From contig OY992839.1 of assembly GCA_963921425.1 (NCBI GenBank), positions 15,479,409-15,543,408 of the forward strand: a DNA stretch of 64,000 nucleotides, written 5' to 3'. A program made the position numbers and the translations under genes. Shown here one piece after another: positions 10,770 to 21,999 of the stretch. This DNA is from Dryas octopetala (taxonomy: Eukaryota > Streptophyta > Magnoliopsida > Rosales > Rosaceae). Below the pieces are notes generated by a model. It made no database searches. It saw only the letters and a list, made by a program, of their open reading frames with translations, and was not told the origin of the DNA. Each line of letters starts with the position of its first letter. The stretch's first letter is position 1.

Positions 10770-11891
10770 GTAAGGGAAAATTGTACCAAAATGATATACC
10801 CCATGTTACAACTAAGGATATGATATTCACTTTGTGTCAACTGCAGATTAAAACTATTATTTTGTGTCAAGTCAAGGTTATCCGTTACCTCTATTATAAC
10901 TTCTGTTAAAAATTGATCACGTACCTAGCACGTGAGCAATTTTCAAGGATAAAAGCGTCTATTTGCTTAAAAAAAAAAAATTTATAAAAAATTAAATTAA
11001 AAGAATTATAAATATCTAAATATTAAATTAAAAGAAATAATAAAAAATTAAACTAAAAGAATTATAAAAAACTTAAGCTAAAAGAACTAGCCTCTCCAAT
11101 CTCCACAATTGCTAACGCAAGTGCAAATATATATTGCAGGTGTCTATATTTTAGCTCGCATAATGTGTTTAATAGGCTTTTTTTTTTTTTTTTTCTTCTA
11201 ATTTCACGCATACAAGAGACTTTCTATTGCGTATATGTTGAAATTTGTGATAGGTCATAATTTTCTTTCATAGTCATAATTTATGAATAAGAAAATTACT
11301 TAAAATAAAATGAAATATGCAAGAGTGGATATATATATATATATATATATGTTTGTGTTAAACACGATGTTACAAAGAAATATGTTTAATGTATTAGCTT
11401 GTTAACCATGGTACATAAAATTCAAACGAAACATTTTGTATTTCATTATACTGAAATCATAATATTGACTTGCAATATTAAAATATATATATTTGGTTAA
11501 GGACGTTAAAGCAATATGAGTCCATTTTTGCTCAACATAAAATGGTGGTGGTGATCATTACCGGTCACCATGGTGTATGGATGACACATGTCACAAAAAA
11601 ATGGTCAGGTGACACGTGTGAACAAAAATGATTCCAAGCAATTATAAGAAAATCTTAACAATAATATATTCTAATACCGGATCTTCTCCTTTTGTGGACT
11701 GGAGACTCAATATGTCAACAAACCAATAGTCAGACATGCACAGCAACAAAAAAAATTACCCAAATCTTATAGATGAAGGTCATAGCATCATAGCATGTAA
11801 CCCGTTGTAAAAGGAAAAAAAAAAAAGAGATAACAATGATGAAAATATTTGAAAAGACTCAATATGTCAACCCTAAACCCTAAATAATACT
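10770..11891. other. AT-rich intergenic DNA
   Basis: No gene recognised. It includes a diverged inverted-repeat scrap with CACGTACCTAGCACGTG (10919-10935), A and T runs, and a TA microsatellite at about 11330-11350. Telomere-like CCCTAAACCCTAAA occurs once at 11872-11885, too short to mean anything. Confidence 0.5.
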
Positions 11892-12998
11892 CAAGGGTTT
11901 AAATTTCAAAAATTTCGCTGAAATTTTCGATTTGAGGAGGGGTCGAAATCGAAACGTATAATTTTCGATTTTTCGTGATAATTTTGCCGAAATTATCGAA
12001 ATTATTGAAATTTCGCCGAAATCTTCGAAATTTTGGCGAAATTTTCGGCGGGTGAGATCGAGAGGGCGGCGGCAGGGGGGCCGGCATGGGGGAGATGAAG
12101 GAGAAAGAGATAGAGGGAGAAAGAGATAGATGGAGGAAGAGATGGTTCAAACTTTTTGTGCATCATTCGGTGGGTTTCGGCGGCAGGGAGCGGCGGCGGG
12201 GGGGGAGACGAGGGAGAAAGAGATGAGGGTGAAGGTGAAGGTGAGGGTGGTGATTGAGATGCAGAGAGAGAAATATAAGAGTGTGTGATTGTGTGAGAGA
12301 GAAAAAAAAAAAGTCACAGACTCACAGGCGCACTGCAGCAGCGAAGAAGAAGGAGAAGATGAAAGCAAAGGAAAGAAAAAGGGGGTCAGCCCACGGGGAG
12401 AGATAAGGAAGGAAAGAGAAAAAAATAAAAGAAAAAAAAGAGAAAAACAATAAAAGACTTTTTTTATTGGAGTTTGAGACTTTTGGGCAATTTGAACAAA
12501 AAAATGATCTGGGGTTTCGTTTGGCCATTTTGGGGTTTCGTTTAGTTGTTTTTAAACTCTAATACATTTTTATATAAAAAATAATTAAAAATATCCTAAT
12601 GGGCCTAAACCCTAATATCCTATATTATATCTTAAACAATATAGAGTATAGATTATAAAGTATATAGGGTTTAGTGTATAGATTATAAAATATAAAGAAT
12701 ATATTAATTTCATTTAATCATTATACTAATTTTATTTAATAGTATTTGCCTTCAGCGCGCATTATATATATCTTATATTACATGAAACTTACTATATAAT
12801 TTGGTTTCTTCAATGTTTTTTATCAATGTAGTAGATAATATGTTAAATAAACATATGGTAAAGTTTCATTCAAAATTTTCGTATTTTGATAGTAATTTCC
12901 GTCGTTTCCGTCTAATTTCTGTCGAAATTTAAAAATCATCGAAATTTCCGTCGAAATTTCCATCGAAATTTCCTTGAAACCCAAAATTTTATTCCTTG
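11892..12998. mobile_element. hAT-like non-autonomous element, copy 1
   Basis: Ends CAAGGGTTTAAATTTCAAA on the left and, reverse-complemented, CAAGGAATAAAATTTTGGG on the right. Both ends lead into stacks of AAATTTCG repeats. It shares its interior (about 12700-12990) with the elements at 48138-49309 and 55340-55634, and contains purine/pyrimidine-biased sequence at 12050-12430. No transposase is visible. The 8 bp on either side do not match, so the target duplication has decayed or the ends were rearranged. Confidence 0.6.
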
Positions 12999-13194
12999 GT
13001 TAGACCCTAAGAAAAGCTTAAGTTCACACATGCACAACAACAACAACAACAAAAAGTTATCGAATCTTTACTATCACCCACTAATGACTAAACCCATCCC
13101 CACGCCCCCTAATGACAAAAAGTTATATTCTCTCTTTCTCTCACTCTCCTTCTCTCTGTCCCCTTTTTGATTGTGTTTCACATGAATCAACTGA

Positions 13195-13440
13195 TTCAGA
13201 ACCCAATTACCCAAAAGCAAAGCATAGGTAACAAATTGAAGAAACTTGTCGGCTTGTGGGGAGAAAGAGAGGAGGAAATAATAAACACGATTGAGTGAGA
13301 CTCAGAGAGGTAATAACCAAGAAGACGCTTGTGGAAAGAAACAAGGTGCGAAGGAAATTGCAAGAGAGAGAGAGAGATTGCGTATGATAAGATGGGAAGT
13401 GGTCGTTAATTGACTGAGGCTGTTTGCATTGACTTGCCCA
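13195..13440 (-). pseudogene. Orphan promoter and leader of a lost kinase copy
   Basis: GCAAAGCATAGGTAACAAAT through GAGGAGGAAATAATAAACACG to the GAGAGAGA tract matches the upstream flank of copy E (41445-41630) in order and orientation. The match starts about 30 bp upstream of where the ATG would be, but no kinase body follows; a hAT-like element ends 200 bp away. A seventh family member therefore once stood here. Confidence 0.65.
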
Positions 13441-14594
13441 CGACAAAAGTAAGTAAATCAGTAAAAAGCCACAAAAAATTACAAGTTTCACTCTTATACC
13501 CATGTAAAATATGTATTTATTTTTTTCAGACGAAATATATAACTCTCACAGAGTTACATTTTATTTTGTTCTGATTTAGTATATGATTCTTGTAGCTAGA
13601 GTTACATTTTATAATTTCGCAGAGTTAAGTACACTTTGTTAAATGATGTAGTATTGTTATAAGGTTTAAACTTTAATTTAGAGTTTAGGTTTATGACTTC
13701 ATACTTATGGTTTTTAGGGCTTTAGCCCTAAATCCTAAAGACTACACCATAAATCAAAGCTCTAAAAAGAATTCAAAATTTATTTAATTAAAAACGTAAC
13801 TCTCATTGAGCTATATTTTATTTTATAGAATTACACTTTGTTGAACTAGGTAATTTTCACCAATTAATTGTATTTGTATTAGTCATTCGAACACTTTATT
13901 TGGGTATTCGAATGCACACTTAGCTCAACTATCCTACTTGAAAGTTACAATGCTCTATGCTTGAGTTTGAAAAAAATAATCATAATAGAAATTTTCAATA
14001 AAAAAAAATAAAAAATTGGTTAAATGTGTCATTTGTTGAATACCTTATTGGGTAGGCTTGAGTTTGAATTGTATTGAATGTTCTGCATGTACTTGATTTT
14101 TTTCTTGAATTGTGGCTTAAAAATAAATATATTAGAAGTTTGAGTTTATGATTAAAAAAAATTTTATTTTGTAGCTTAAAAATAAATGGATTAGAAGTTT
14201 GAGTTTATGATGAATTTTTTTTTTATTTTGTGGCTTATTAATAAAAAAACTCTTGAAAAGATAATTTTGCAAGAGAAATTAAAAATAAAACAAAAAACTT
14301 TTACATTAACTTCGCCAAAATCTTTTTTCTTTTTAAACTCACCAGAAGAGGAGGTAACAAATTTTTAGTTTATTTACCAATTAAATTTTGGGAGAAATTT
14401 TAACTTTTAATTTGATTGTAACAAAATTTTAATTATAATGACTTGATTGGAAAAATTAAAACTATAGTATAAAATTGAAACAATAATCAAATTATTGGGA
14501 GTTATTTGCCCGTAATCTTTTTCCTAGCCCAATTCTGATTGACAAAATAGACATATAGAAACAATTACAAACGGTACAATTGTCCTACCTCTTT
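13441..14594. other. AT-rich intergenic DNA downstream of copy D
   Basis: No gene or transposon ends recognised. Around 14110-14235 a unit containing GCTTAAAAATAAAT and TTAGAAGTTTGAGTTTATGA is repeated twice in tandem. The stretch next to 14594 is probably the 3' UTR and flank of copy D, since it resembles the tail of copy E near 40500. Confidence 0.45.
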
Positions 14595-15240
14595 TCATAT
14601 GAGAATATCATTCAACATTAGAACAACAATGCTCATTGTAGGGCGGTCTCTAGAATTCTCACTAGCACACAATATAGCGATCTTAAAGTACTCCTTAATA
14701 TTGACTTCAACCAATCTCTCCCTTGAAATATTCCGATCAATCATTTCGATATGCCTATTATGTGACGCCATTTTCCGGGCCCATTGCACCAAGCCCATCG
14801 ATTTCCAATCAAACGGCGTATAATTAGGCCGTACTTTTGTTGCAGTCTCCAACATCAAAACACCGAAACTATACACATCTGCCTTGACTGTCGCCTCCGT
14901 GCACCCTTCTGTGTACTCCGGTGCCATGTACCCCATAGTGCCGGCAGCTTGCGTTGACACATGTGGAAGCGTGGAGTCAATGCTCCTAGACAATCCAAAA
15001 TCAGTAATATGGGCCTCAAAGGCCGAGTCCAATAGCACATTACTGGCAGTAATGTCCCTATGAATAATAGGCTTTTTCAATCCATGCAAATATTCTAGCC
15101 CATTAGCCACACCTCTAACAATCTTGACCCTAGTTCCTCATAATAAAAACGACTCCCTTGAGTCAATGTCATGCAAGTATGCAACCAACTATAAAGATCA
15201 CCTTTCTCCATGAACTCGTAAGCAATGAAAGGCCTTTTTT
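14595..15240 (-). pseudogene. Kinase copy D: 5'-truncated kinase pseudogene
   Basis: The C-terminal half is open from 15110 down to the TGA at 14595-14597. It contains HRDITASN, an intact DFG followed by LSRSID, MAPEY and the conserved ADVYSFGVLMLE stretch. Upstream, 15111-15240 still codes the hinge segment YEFMEKGDLYSWLH in another frame, so there is at least one frameshift in the hinge-to-helix-D region. Beyond 15240 the sequence jumps directly to promoter-like DNA, so the whole N-lobe, with glycine loop and VAIK lysine, is deleted. No functional kinase can be made. It is closest to copy E: both have Thr after HRD-Val/Ile, and both have related tails. Confidence 0.85.
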
Positions 15241-15410
15241 GTTTGGTCGAAAAACAATGAAAGTCTTAGGTAACGAAGAAGAAGCTTATTGGCTTGTGAG
15301 GAGAGACAAAGGCAATATATAAAGAAGAAAGAATGAGAGAGGGAGTTTTTGTTGACGTACTTGAGGCGGACCAAGAGCCAGCATGCTGCATGCCTAATAC
15401 TGAATTGCAA
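15241..15410 (-). promoter_or_regulatory. Remnant promoter of copy D
   Basis: AAGTCTTAGGTAACGAAGAAG to GGCTTGTGAGGAGAGACAAAG and GCAATATATAAAGAAGAAAG match the upstream flanks of copy E. A TATA-like stretch on the minus strand (TTTATATATTGCC) lies at about 15313-15325. It now abuts the truncated kinase. Confidence 0.4.
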
Positions 15411-16202
15411 GATTCTTTTCTGGGGGAGATGTAAAACAAACTTTAATTAAATATATTCGTTAATGTCATTTGAAAGTCAATAAAGGAGTAGACTTTTATG
15501 ATATGTTACTATCCGGCTTGTGATAATTATCGACTATTTCTAAGTTTTGCAACTTATGCATGTTGTCCTATACGGCCATACTTGCTTCTAAACATAAAAA
15601 CACAGAATAATTTAAGGTTGCCCTAATAACTGGGGCCCTAATCATGCCTTAATGACATGAAATTTCCATGTCAGTTAGAATATCTAATATAAGTAAATAC
15701 ATTTCATAATTCATTTGACACATAAGCTTTTAGAAAAACTTATTTAACCTTTCTTAATCTCTTGCAAAACTTAAATTAAAAGAAATGTTGAAAAAAAAAA
15801 AAAAATTCTTAATAAATTAAACAAGGGAGACTTCCATTTAGGTCCTTTAGTTTTATAATATATTGACTAAAGCCTTATGACTTTTAAAATTCTAACTAAA
15901 GTCCAATAATATTATAATCATTCCATGTTACATAATATTGGTGCATTATTTTCTAATTTTTTCACACATACGAGGCGCCGAGTGTTCGGCAGTCATTTTC
16001 GAGTGTTCGGCAATGCATTTTTACTTATTCCTCAAGCCCTGGTTTGTTGGCTTTATATTAGGTTTTAACTCTGAGAGTTTCAGCGCAGCCTCCACAAATC
16101 TCATTTTATACCCTAGGAAGGTATGAGTTGAACTCGTACCCTATACCCTAAAAAAAATGACATATTTATTTGACAAGTCAATGATCAAAGGGCTTTATTT
16201 AG

Positions 16203-16249
<47 letters not shown>

Positions 16250-16379
16250 CATAAGGTTTTTTTCAAATAAAAAATAAAGTAAATGATTATAAAACCCAAA
16301 TTTGGGATCTCTATACCTTTAAGACCCATGTGCTTTTTTTTTTTTTTTTTTTGAAGGAGGTCCAATAACACCTAACCCG
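15411..16379. other. Intergenic DNA with long A tract
   Basis: No gene recognised. Contains an uninterrupted A run of about 46 bases (16201-16246) and a T run at 16331-16352. No retrotransposed gene body or target duplication was found beside either run. Confidence 0.5.
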
Positions 16380-16603
16380 GTCCACATTCTAACATTCCTC
16401 TTCTTCTCCGTCTATCTTTGTTAACCTCATTCTCTCTCTGACCTCACTCTCTCGTCTTCACCATGGAGCACAGCCCAGCGGCTTTTCCACTGGATCGGAT
16501 CGACGAGCTTTGAGATCCAGCCGCCATTGGATATGGGTATAGGTGTGAGATCGCTCTTGACGAACCAGGAGATCGCTTGCAGGTCTACACCACTCCTCTT
16601 TTT

Positions 16604-16639
<36 letters not shown>

Positions 16640-17082
16640 TCAAGTCTCCTTTTTCTCTCCGTATCAAGTCTCCTTTTTCTCTCTCGTATCTCGGCGAACT
16701 AGGTAGTTCATCTCTCTGGGTCGTTATGATTATTGATGTGTTTCTGTTTTTTACTTCTTTTTTTTGTTTTGAAATTTTTATAGGCAGGAGGTTGATGATG
16801 AATTGATGGGTATTTTGTTGATGAAATTTGATGTTAATTGGTTAGGGATATTGGATGATAGTTTATAGAAATTGGTTCTAATAGTTTAGGAAAATTTGAG
16901 GCACAATCTGAAAATATTATTCCTGTTCTTGAGGACAATATATTTGTAATTTAATTTTGCAAGCTGTTTTAGGGAAACGTGATAGTTTGATTTTATTGCA
17001 AATATTATGCACCATTTATGTTTGTGCAGTGTCCTCAATTCTTTTGATGCTGTTATTTTATTGAGGATTTGATGTCAAATAG
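16380..17082 (+). other. Leader- and intron-like sequence before gene fragments
   Basis: A GC-richer stretch (16440-16570) is followed by a CT microsatellite (16606-16634), a tandem CCGTATCAAGTCTCC pair (16636-16668) and an AT-rich, T-biased region that ends TGATGTCAAATAG at 17082, a good plant 3' splice site. It looks like the 5' UTR and first intron of a host gene whose exon follows. No coding frame is supported before 17083. Confidence 0.4.
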
Positions 17083-17190
17083 GTTTGATAAAGTGACAAG
17101 GCATGGAAGGATTGTAGGGAATAGAACTGTTGCTGGCAGGGTTGTCAAAGAAAGCTGCCAAACAACAACATATATTTACGATAAGGCTTA
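17083..17190 (+). pseudogene. Exon fragment, CCCH zinc-finger protein 62-like
   Basis: Directly after the splice-acceptor-like AG at 17081-17082, the frame reads FDKVTRHGRIVGNRTVAGRV then VKES before it runs out. From memory this matches a conserved block of plant CCCH-type zinc-finger protein 62-like (SAP-domain) proteins. Just after VKES a few bases corresponding to the expected Tyr-Gly-Ala are missing, so the following AKQQH-like codons are out of frame and a stop soon appears. Only one exon's worth is present and no CCCH fingers are seen. It is a gene fragment with no evident function. Confidence 0.5.
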
Positions 17191-17248
17191 GGCTTAACTC
17201 ACTTAAGGTTGTTTCGGGGGATAAATTAAGCTGATTTTGGGTCTACAT

Positions 17249-17709
17249 GTGGATTATAAGGAGGAGCTAAAAACAATTGGAGTCATGTTTGAGTATGGAG
17301 AAGTATGTGAGTATATTGGGAAGCATCTTATGTCTCTTGCAGCTTCATCCACTTTGACTAGAGATAATGTACTTTCAATACTGCGCTTTATCAAGTTTCT
17401 AAGGGATAAATATCTTTCCCCTAACAACTTCATCTGCTCTATAAAAGAAGAAAAATGGCTTAAGACATCCCTTGGCTTCAGGTCTCCTGTAGGATCTGTC
17501 TTGTCAGATAAAGAGTGGAGTGTAGCTTCAAAAATTAGTGACGACATTCCCTTCATTGATCTGAGGTTCTATGGTGAAGAAATCTGTCAATTCAAAATAG
17601 AACTTGAATTGCTTGGTGTGGTCGTCTCCTTTGAAAAAAGTTACCAGCTTATCATTGACCACCTCAAGTCACTGTCTTGTTTAAATTCTTGGACACCTGA
17701 GGTTGTTCT
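17249..17709 (+). pseudogene. NO VEIN-like protein fragment, cut by a CACTA end
   Basis: About 150 codons are open and continuous. They include YKEELKTIGVMFEYGEVCEY, KHLMSLAASS, WLKTSLGFRSPVGS and DIPFIDLRFYGEEI, a pattern I recognise from the long sacsin-related ATPase-like protein NO VEIN and its plant relatives. There it lies in the large repeat-bearing region, not in the N-terminal ATPase fold. The family protein exceeds 1,500 residues, so this is a small fragment. The frame runs straight into the CACTACAAGAA terminus at 17710. No matching downstream exon was found in the window. It adjoins a fragment of an unrelated gene, suggesting capture or rearrangement. Confidence 0.65.
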
Positions 17710-17729
17710 CACTACAAGAAAAATTTATT

Positions 17730-18145
17730 TGGGTGACGAAACTTTGGGAGACGAACTAAAATTCGTCGCCCAAAGCAACTTTGGGCGACGAACATGAAAA
17801 TTTGTCACCTAATCCCATACAGGTTTGGGCGACGAATGTTTTCGTCGCCCAAGATCACTTTGGGCGACGAATATAATGCTCCTCGCCTAAAGGGACTTTA
17901 GGCGACGACAATACTTCGTCGCCTCAAATCACGCACCAAAACGGTGGTTGATCTATACATTGGGCGACGAATATGTAAGTTCCTCGCCCAAAGAGACTTT
18001 GGGCGACGAACAGTACAATTTGTAGCCTAAAGTAACATTGAGCGACGAAACATTTCGTCGCCCAAAGTCATTTTGGGCAAGGAACTTACATATTCGTCGC
18101 CCAATGAATGGGCGAGGAACATGCATATTCCTCGCCCAAAGTCTC
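17730..18145. repeat. CACTA subterminal repeats, left block
   Basis: At least a dozen copies of GGGCGACGAA in both orientations, spaced roughly 20-40 bp apart and often as head-to-head pairs. In the En/Spm family such motifs bind the element-coded protein needed for transposition. A weaker block recurs at 19180-19380. Confidence 0.8.
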
Positions 18146-18194
18146 ATTGCCTTTTTTTTTGTACAATTTTATGTAGGTTATTCATATAATGCGA

Positions 18195-19060
18195 TCATGT
18201 TTCCAACGATCCGAACCGTTCATTTTTTAGGTAACGGTGCTCGAACTTATGAACGATTGTGAATTTTCTAATACTAATCGAACGAGTAGATGAATTCTGA
18301 TTTGACCAATTTTTTGCAGAGATGATCTTTAAGTATAAACGAATAAAATGAACGGCTTGGATCGTTGTAATCCCATTGCAGTCTTCACAATTGTTGAATC
18401 GACAAAGTTTCAACGAAAAAGCTAATAGAATTATACTCTTGAAGTGTATTTGTATGTAGAAGCTCACTTTTCTATTGTGTTTTTAACTATCCCAACCGAT
18501 CATTTTTTGGTGCCCCACTCAAAGATCATCCATGCAAAAAATTATCTCAATCGAAGATGTAGAAGTTATGTTTGGCTCTTAGGGAGTATGAACGATCGTG
18601 GTTCTTATAATAATAATTCAACGGGTAGATGAACTCCAATTGTACCGATTTTTTGCACGAATGATCTTTGAGTATGAACAACTTAATTGAACGGCTTTGA
18701 TCGTTGTAATCACGTTGTGGTTTTCACAATTATTGAAATGACAAGATTTCAATGAAAGAGTTAATGAAATTTTATTCTTCAAATATATAAACCGTTCATT
18801 TATATATAGAATCTCATATATCGATCGTATTTTCAACGATCCGAATAGTTCATTTATTAGTTTCCCACTCAAAGATAATATATGCAAAAAATTAGCTCAA
18901 TCAAAGTTTTAGAAATTAGGTATCGGAGATTGAACGTATGAACGATCATGATTTTAATAATAATAATCGAACAGCTAGATAAATTCCGATTTGACCGATT
19001 TTTTGCAGGGATGATCTTTTAGTAAGCGACTAATAAATGAACGGTTTGGATAGTTAAAAT
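18195..19060. repeat. Three tandem ~340-bp hairpin units inside the CACTA element
   Basis: Each unit begins with CAACGATCCGAACCGTTCAT or a variant (18206, 18486, 18836). Each ends with the inverted arm GAACGGCTTGGATCGTTG or a variant (about 18352, 18690, 19038). The arms also carry GCAAAAAATTA and its complement. The units are only partly alike, so the duplication is old. Open frames here are incidental. Confidence 0.7.
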
Positions 19061-19139
19061 TAATAAATTGATTATATAAAATTAACAACATAATTGATTA
19101 TGTAAAATTAACAACATATTTAATTATTTAACATTAATT

Positions 19140-19385
19140 ATTCGGACAGTTTTTAGGCCACGAAGTGTGAAAGTTGTCGCCCCAGACTCTTTTGGGCGAC
19201 GGAATTTCTTCTTCGTCCCCCAAAATCTGAAAAATTTGGTGGGGTTAAACCCGCTATATATTTTAATGTTTGAGCGACAAACTTCAAGTTCGTCACCCAA
19301 GTGGTTCTTAAACGACGACATTCCTAGTTCGTCACCCAAGAACGTTTTGGGCAACGAAAATCCTTCGTCACCCAAGGGTCTCGAA
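19140..19385. repeat. CACTA subterminal repeats, second block
   Basis: Degenerate copies of the GGGCGACGAA motif and its complement (for example TTTTGGGCGACGG at 19189 and TTCGTCACCCAAG at 19290, 19329 and 19364). They are more diverged than the left block. A CT-rich stretch (19386-19860) follows, resembling a plant promoter or 5' UTR. Confidence 0.7.
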
Positions 19386-20389
19386 ATTTTTAAAATGGTT
19401 TCTTTTCTTCTTCTTCTTCTTTTCTGTTTTTTTTTTCCTTTCTTCTGTTTTCTCTCATCTTTCTGATCTTCTCTGATCTCTCTGATTTCCTCACCCCGCC
19501 CCGCCCCATCCCCGCCCAGCCCAGCCCAGCCCACAGAAACCCCCATCTCTGATCTCTCTCTTCCCCTCGACGCCGTTGCCGCTCCTGATCGCCCAAAACT
19601 CTCTCTCCCGATCTCTCATCCTATTTCTCTCTCCCTGAAACCCATCCCTATCCCTACCCCTTCCTCTTTTTCTCTCCCTGGAACCCATTCCCACCCCCTC
19701 CTCTTTCTTTCTCCCCGAAACCCATCCCCACCCCCATCAAAACCCTCCTCGGCTTCCTCTTTCTCTCTCCATCCCCTCTCCCTGCCGCCTCCCTCGATTC
19801 CCATTCTCCTAAACCTATCCCCACTAGCAACCCCTACCCTGACCAGCAACCCCACCAGAAGCCACCTGCAGCAAACCCATTGTGGGTTTTTAATGGGTTT
19901 TTTTTTTTTAATTTGTTTTATTTGGGGGTTTTTCTGTTTTTCTGTATTCTGTGTTTTTTGCTCATTAGCTTCAGATTTTTTTCCAGAGGGATCAAGTGCA
20001 AGTGGCCAGGGGAATAGTAATACCCAGGGAAATTTTTCAGGTCAGACTTATGACTTAATCGCTCCTTTAATATTCTTTGGCTGGTGTTTGCTGGTATTTG
20101 TTGGTGTTTTTAATTTTTTGTTCTTAAATTTGTTAGTGTTGAATAAATTACTTTAATCCTCATCATTGTTCTTAGGGAAATTAGTGTGCTGGTACTTTCT
20201 TATGCTAGATAGCAAATTAGTTTTCATATAAAATTAGTTAGTTTTATATGTTTTTAAATTATAAAATTTATTAGGTCGTTTGTATGCAGATTAATTAGTT
20301 CGTTACTTTTTAAATATAAAATTTAGTTTAATTACAAAATGTAGATTAATTAATTTGAGAAATATAATTTAGTTATAAGTTGGAAGGCG

Positions 20390-21838
20390 ATGGAGTCAAC
20401 TCCCGATGATGTGTTTCAACCATCCTCGAGTACTGGGAGCCCCTCTATGCCACGGAGGGCCCGTCGATCTCACCGCTCTAGTCAGGTCACCGCTTCCGCT
20501 TCATCTACTGCGACGTCATCAACTGTGACGAGGGGACCATGTAGTGGGTTCAAGTCCTTTCGGTTCGTGCGCAGTACTGGGGCGCAAATTGAAGTCATGT
20601 GTGTGCAAAACGGCCAACAATCGTTAGATTCTAACGTCGACAGTTTGTTCTCGCATGCCGAGTGCGCCATAGTTGCAACCACTTGTTAAAAATTGCCGGC
20701 TGAGATTCAACACAAAGTGATACGCTCCATCTCAGTGAGTATAGCTTAATAATTAATTCAAAATGATAAATTTGATCATTCCTAACAATTTAATATTTTT
20801 TTCAGGTTAACTTTGACATTCAAATGGATGATCCCCTCACCGTTACGTACATGACAAATTTACTCATCAAGTCCTACAAGCAGTGGAAGCACGAACTACA
20901 CGTGCATTTCAAGGGATTTTCATCCGCAGTTGAGGCATTGGCGAACCCCCCTATGGAGTTGGTAGAGCGGCTTGAACAGTGGCGTTTTTTGTGCGATCAT
21001 TTCATGAGCCCGTCGTTTTTGGTACGTTTTGTCATTTTAAAACTTTAAAAAGTCGATTATTGTTTTGTTATTCTATTATTGTATACATACACAAACACAT
21101 TTATAATTTACTTAATATTTAATAGAAGAAGTCGGTCGCCAACGCCAGAAACCGGAAAGGAAAGCCGTTTAACCATCATTGTGGTCCGACGCCCATCTCA
21201 TATTGGGTGGAGTCGCAACGTCGGGTACGCCATTATTTAATTTAATACATATATATTCTTTAATATTGTTTGGGTCTTTGACAAAATTATTTTCTTTTTC
21301 AGCGCGGGTCGCAATTCCCGGAGATAGACACTTTCGGGGATATCTATGTTCATCCCGGTTGTGATGCAGCCAAGGCAAAACATGTTAGTTTTTTATATTT
21401 TAATTTTTGATATTTATTTTTCTAATTGGTTACTTGTATATATAACATTTTGAAGAATGAGATGGTGGCCAACTCAAGAATATATTTGGAGAGCTTGGCC
21501 GAGTAGCACCCTCCGGGTACTCCGTTGTAGTCGATTCCAATACCCGATCCCAATGTCGGACTTCGTATTATGATAGACTCATTGAGTGTTAGGCCCGGTA
21601 AGGAAATACGCGGCATGGGATATGGGCGGATTCGTGACGTTTGATCCTCGTCTTCGTCTTCATGTTCTTCTCAGCCATCTGCAGTCATCGCAGGGTTGTC
21701 CGCTCAAGTGAAGAAGTTGTAGGAGGACTTACGAGCCAAGAGAACGGAGAAGGAGGCGTTGTACGCTGCATTGACCAAGGCGATACCTGGGTTAATTTGT
21801 CCCGCCACCATCCTCTCATCAACCTCCACCAGATATGA
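20390..21838 (+). pseudogene. CACTA-associated Transposase_24-type gene, decayed
   Basis: First exon from the ATG at 20390: a Ser/Thr/Arg-rich N-terminus (MESTPDDVFQPSSS), with an in-frame stop at 20687-20689. Plausible introns (GTGAGT at 20736 to TTCAG at 20805; GTACGT at 21021 to AATAG at 21125; GTACG at 21224 to TTCAG at 21302) separate later exons. Those exons code WKHELHVHFKGF, WRFLCDHFMSPSF, ARNRKGKPFNHHCG and FPEIDTFGDIYVH. This spacing of Trp/His/Lys-rich blocks is that of the plant En/Spm Transposase_24 domain. The last exon has several in-frame stops and a coiled-coil-like Lys/Glu segment. It is the accessory protein, not the catalytic transposase, and is not functional. Confidence 0.65.
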
Positions 21839-21999
21839 ATGACAATGATGCTACTGGTTTAGAATAGATTGACCATTATGGTTATTACTACTTTGTATGA
21901 AATTATAATTTTTCTAATTTGTATTAATAAAAATTTATTAAATAAAACAACTTATAATTGTGTTAATTTGTGTTCTATTATATAGGTTTTGGATAAAAG

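Larger units (their letters stand above)
17710..21900 (+). mobile_element. CACTA (En/Spm-like) element, one terminus visible, non-autonomous
   Basis: Starts with the classic terminus CACTACAAGAAAAATTTA at 17710, preceded by TCT as the possible 3-bp target duplication. Subterminal motifs TTGGGCGACGAA and the reverse TTCGTCGCCC are packed in 17730-18145 and again in 19180-19380. A decayed gene of the Transposase_24 (Ptta/En/Spm) type follows at 20390-21838. No TNPD-type DDE transposase is seen. The opposite terminus (TTCTTGTAGTG followed by TCT) was not found, so the right border is approximate and the element is probably truncated by the LTR from about 22000 on. Confidence 0.75.

Noticed and set aside
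11872-11885. Telomere-like CCCTAAACCCTAAA
   Set aside because: Only two units; not an array.
16201-16246. Long A run as the poly-A tail of a LINE or processed gene
   Set aside because: No reverse-transcriptase or gene body before it and no flanking duplication.
19491-19855. Long minus-strand frames rich in Gly, Arg and Glu
   Set aside because: They come from the CT-rich stretch of the CACTA element, are low in complexity and overlap each other in different frames.
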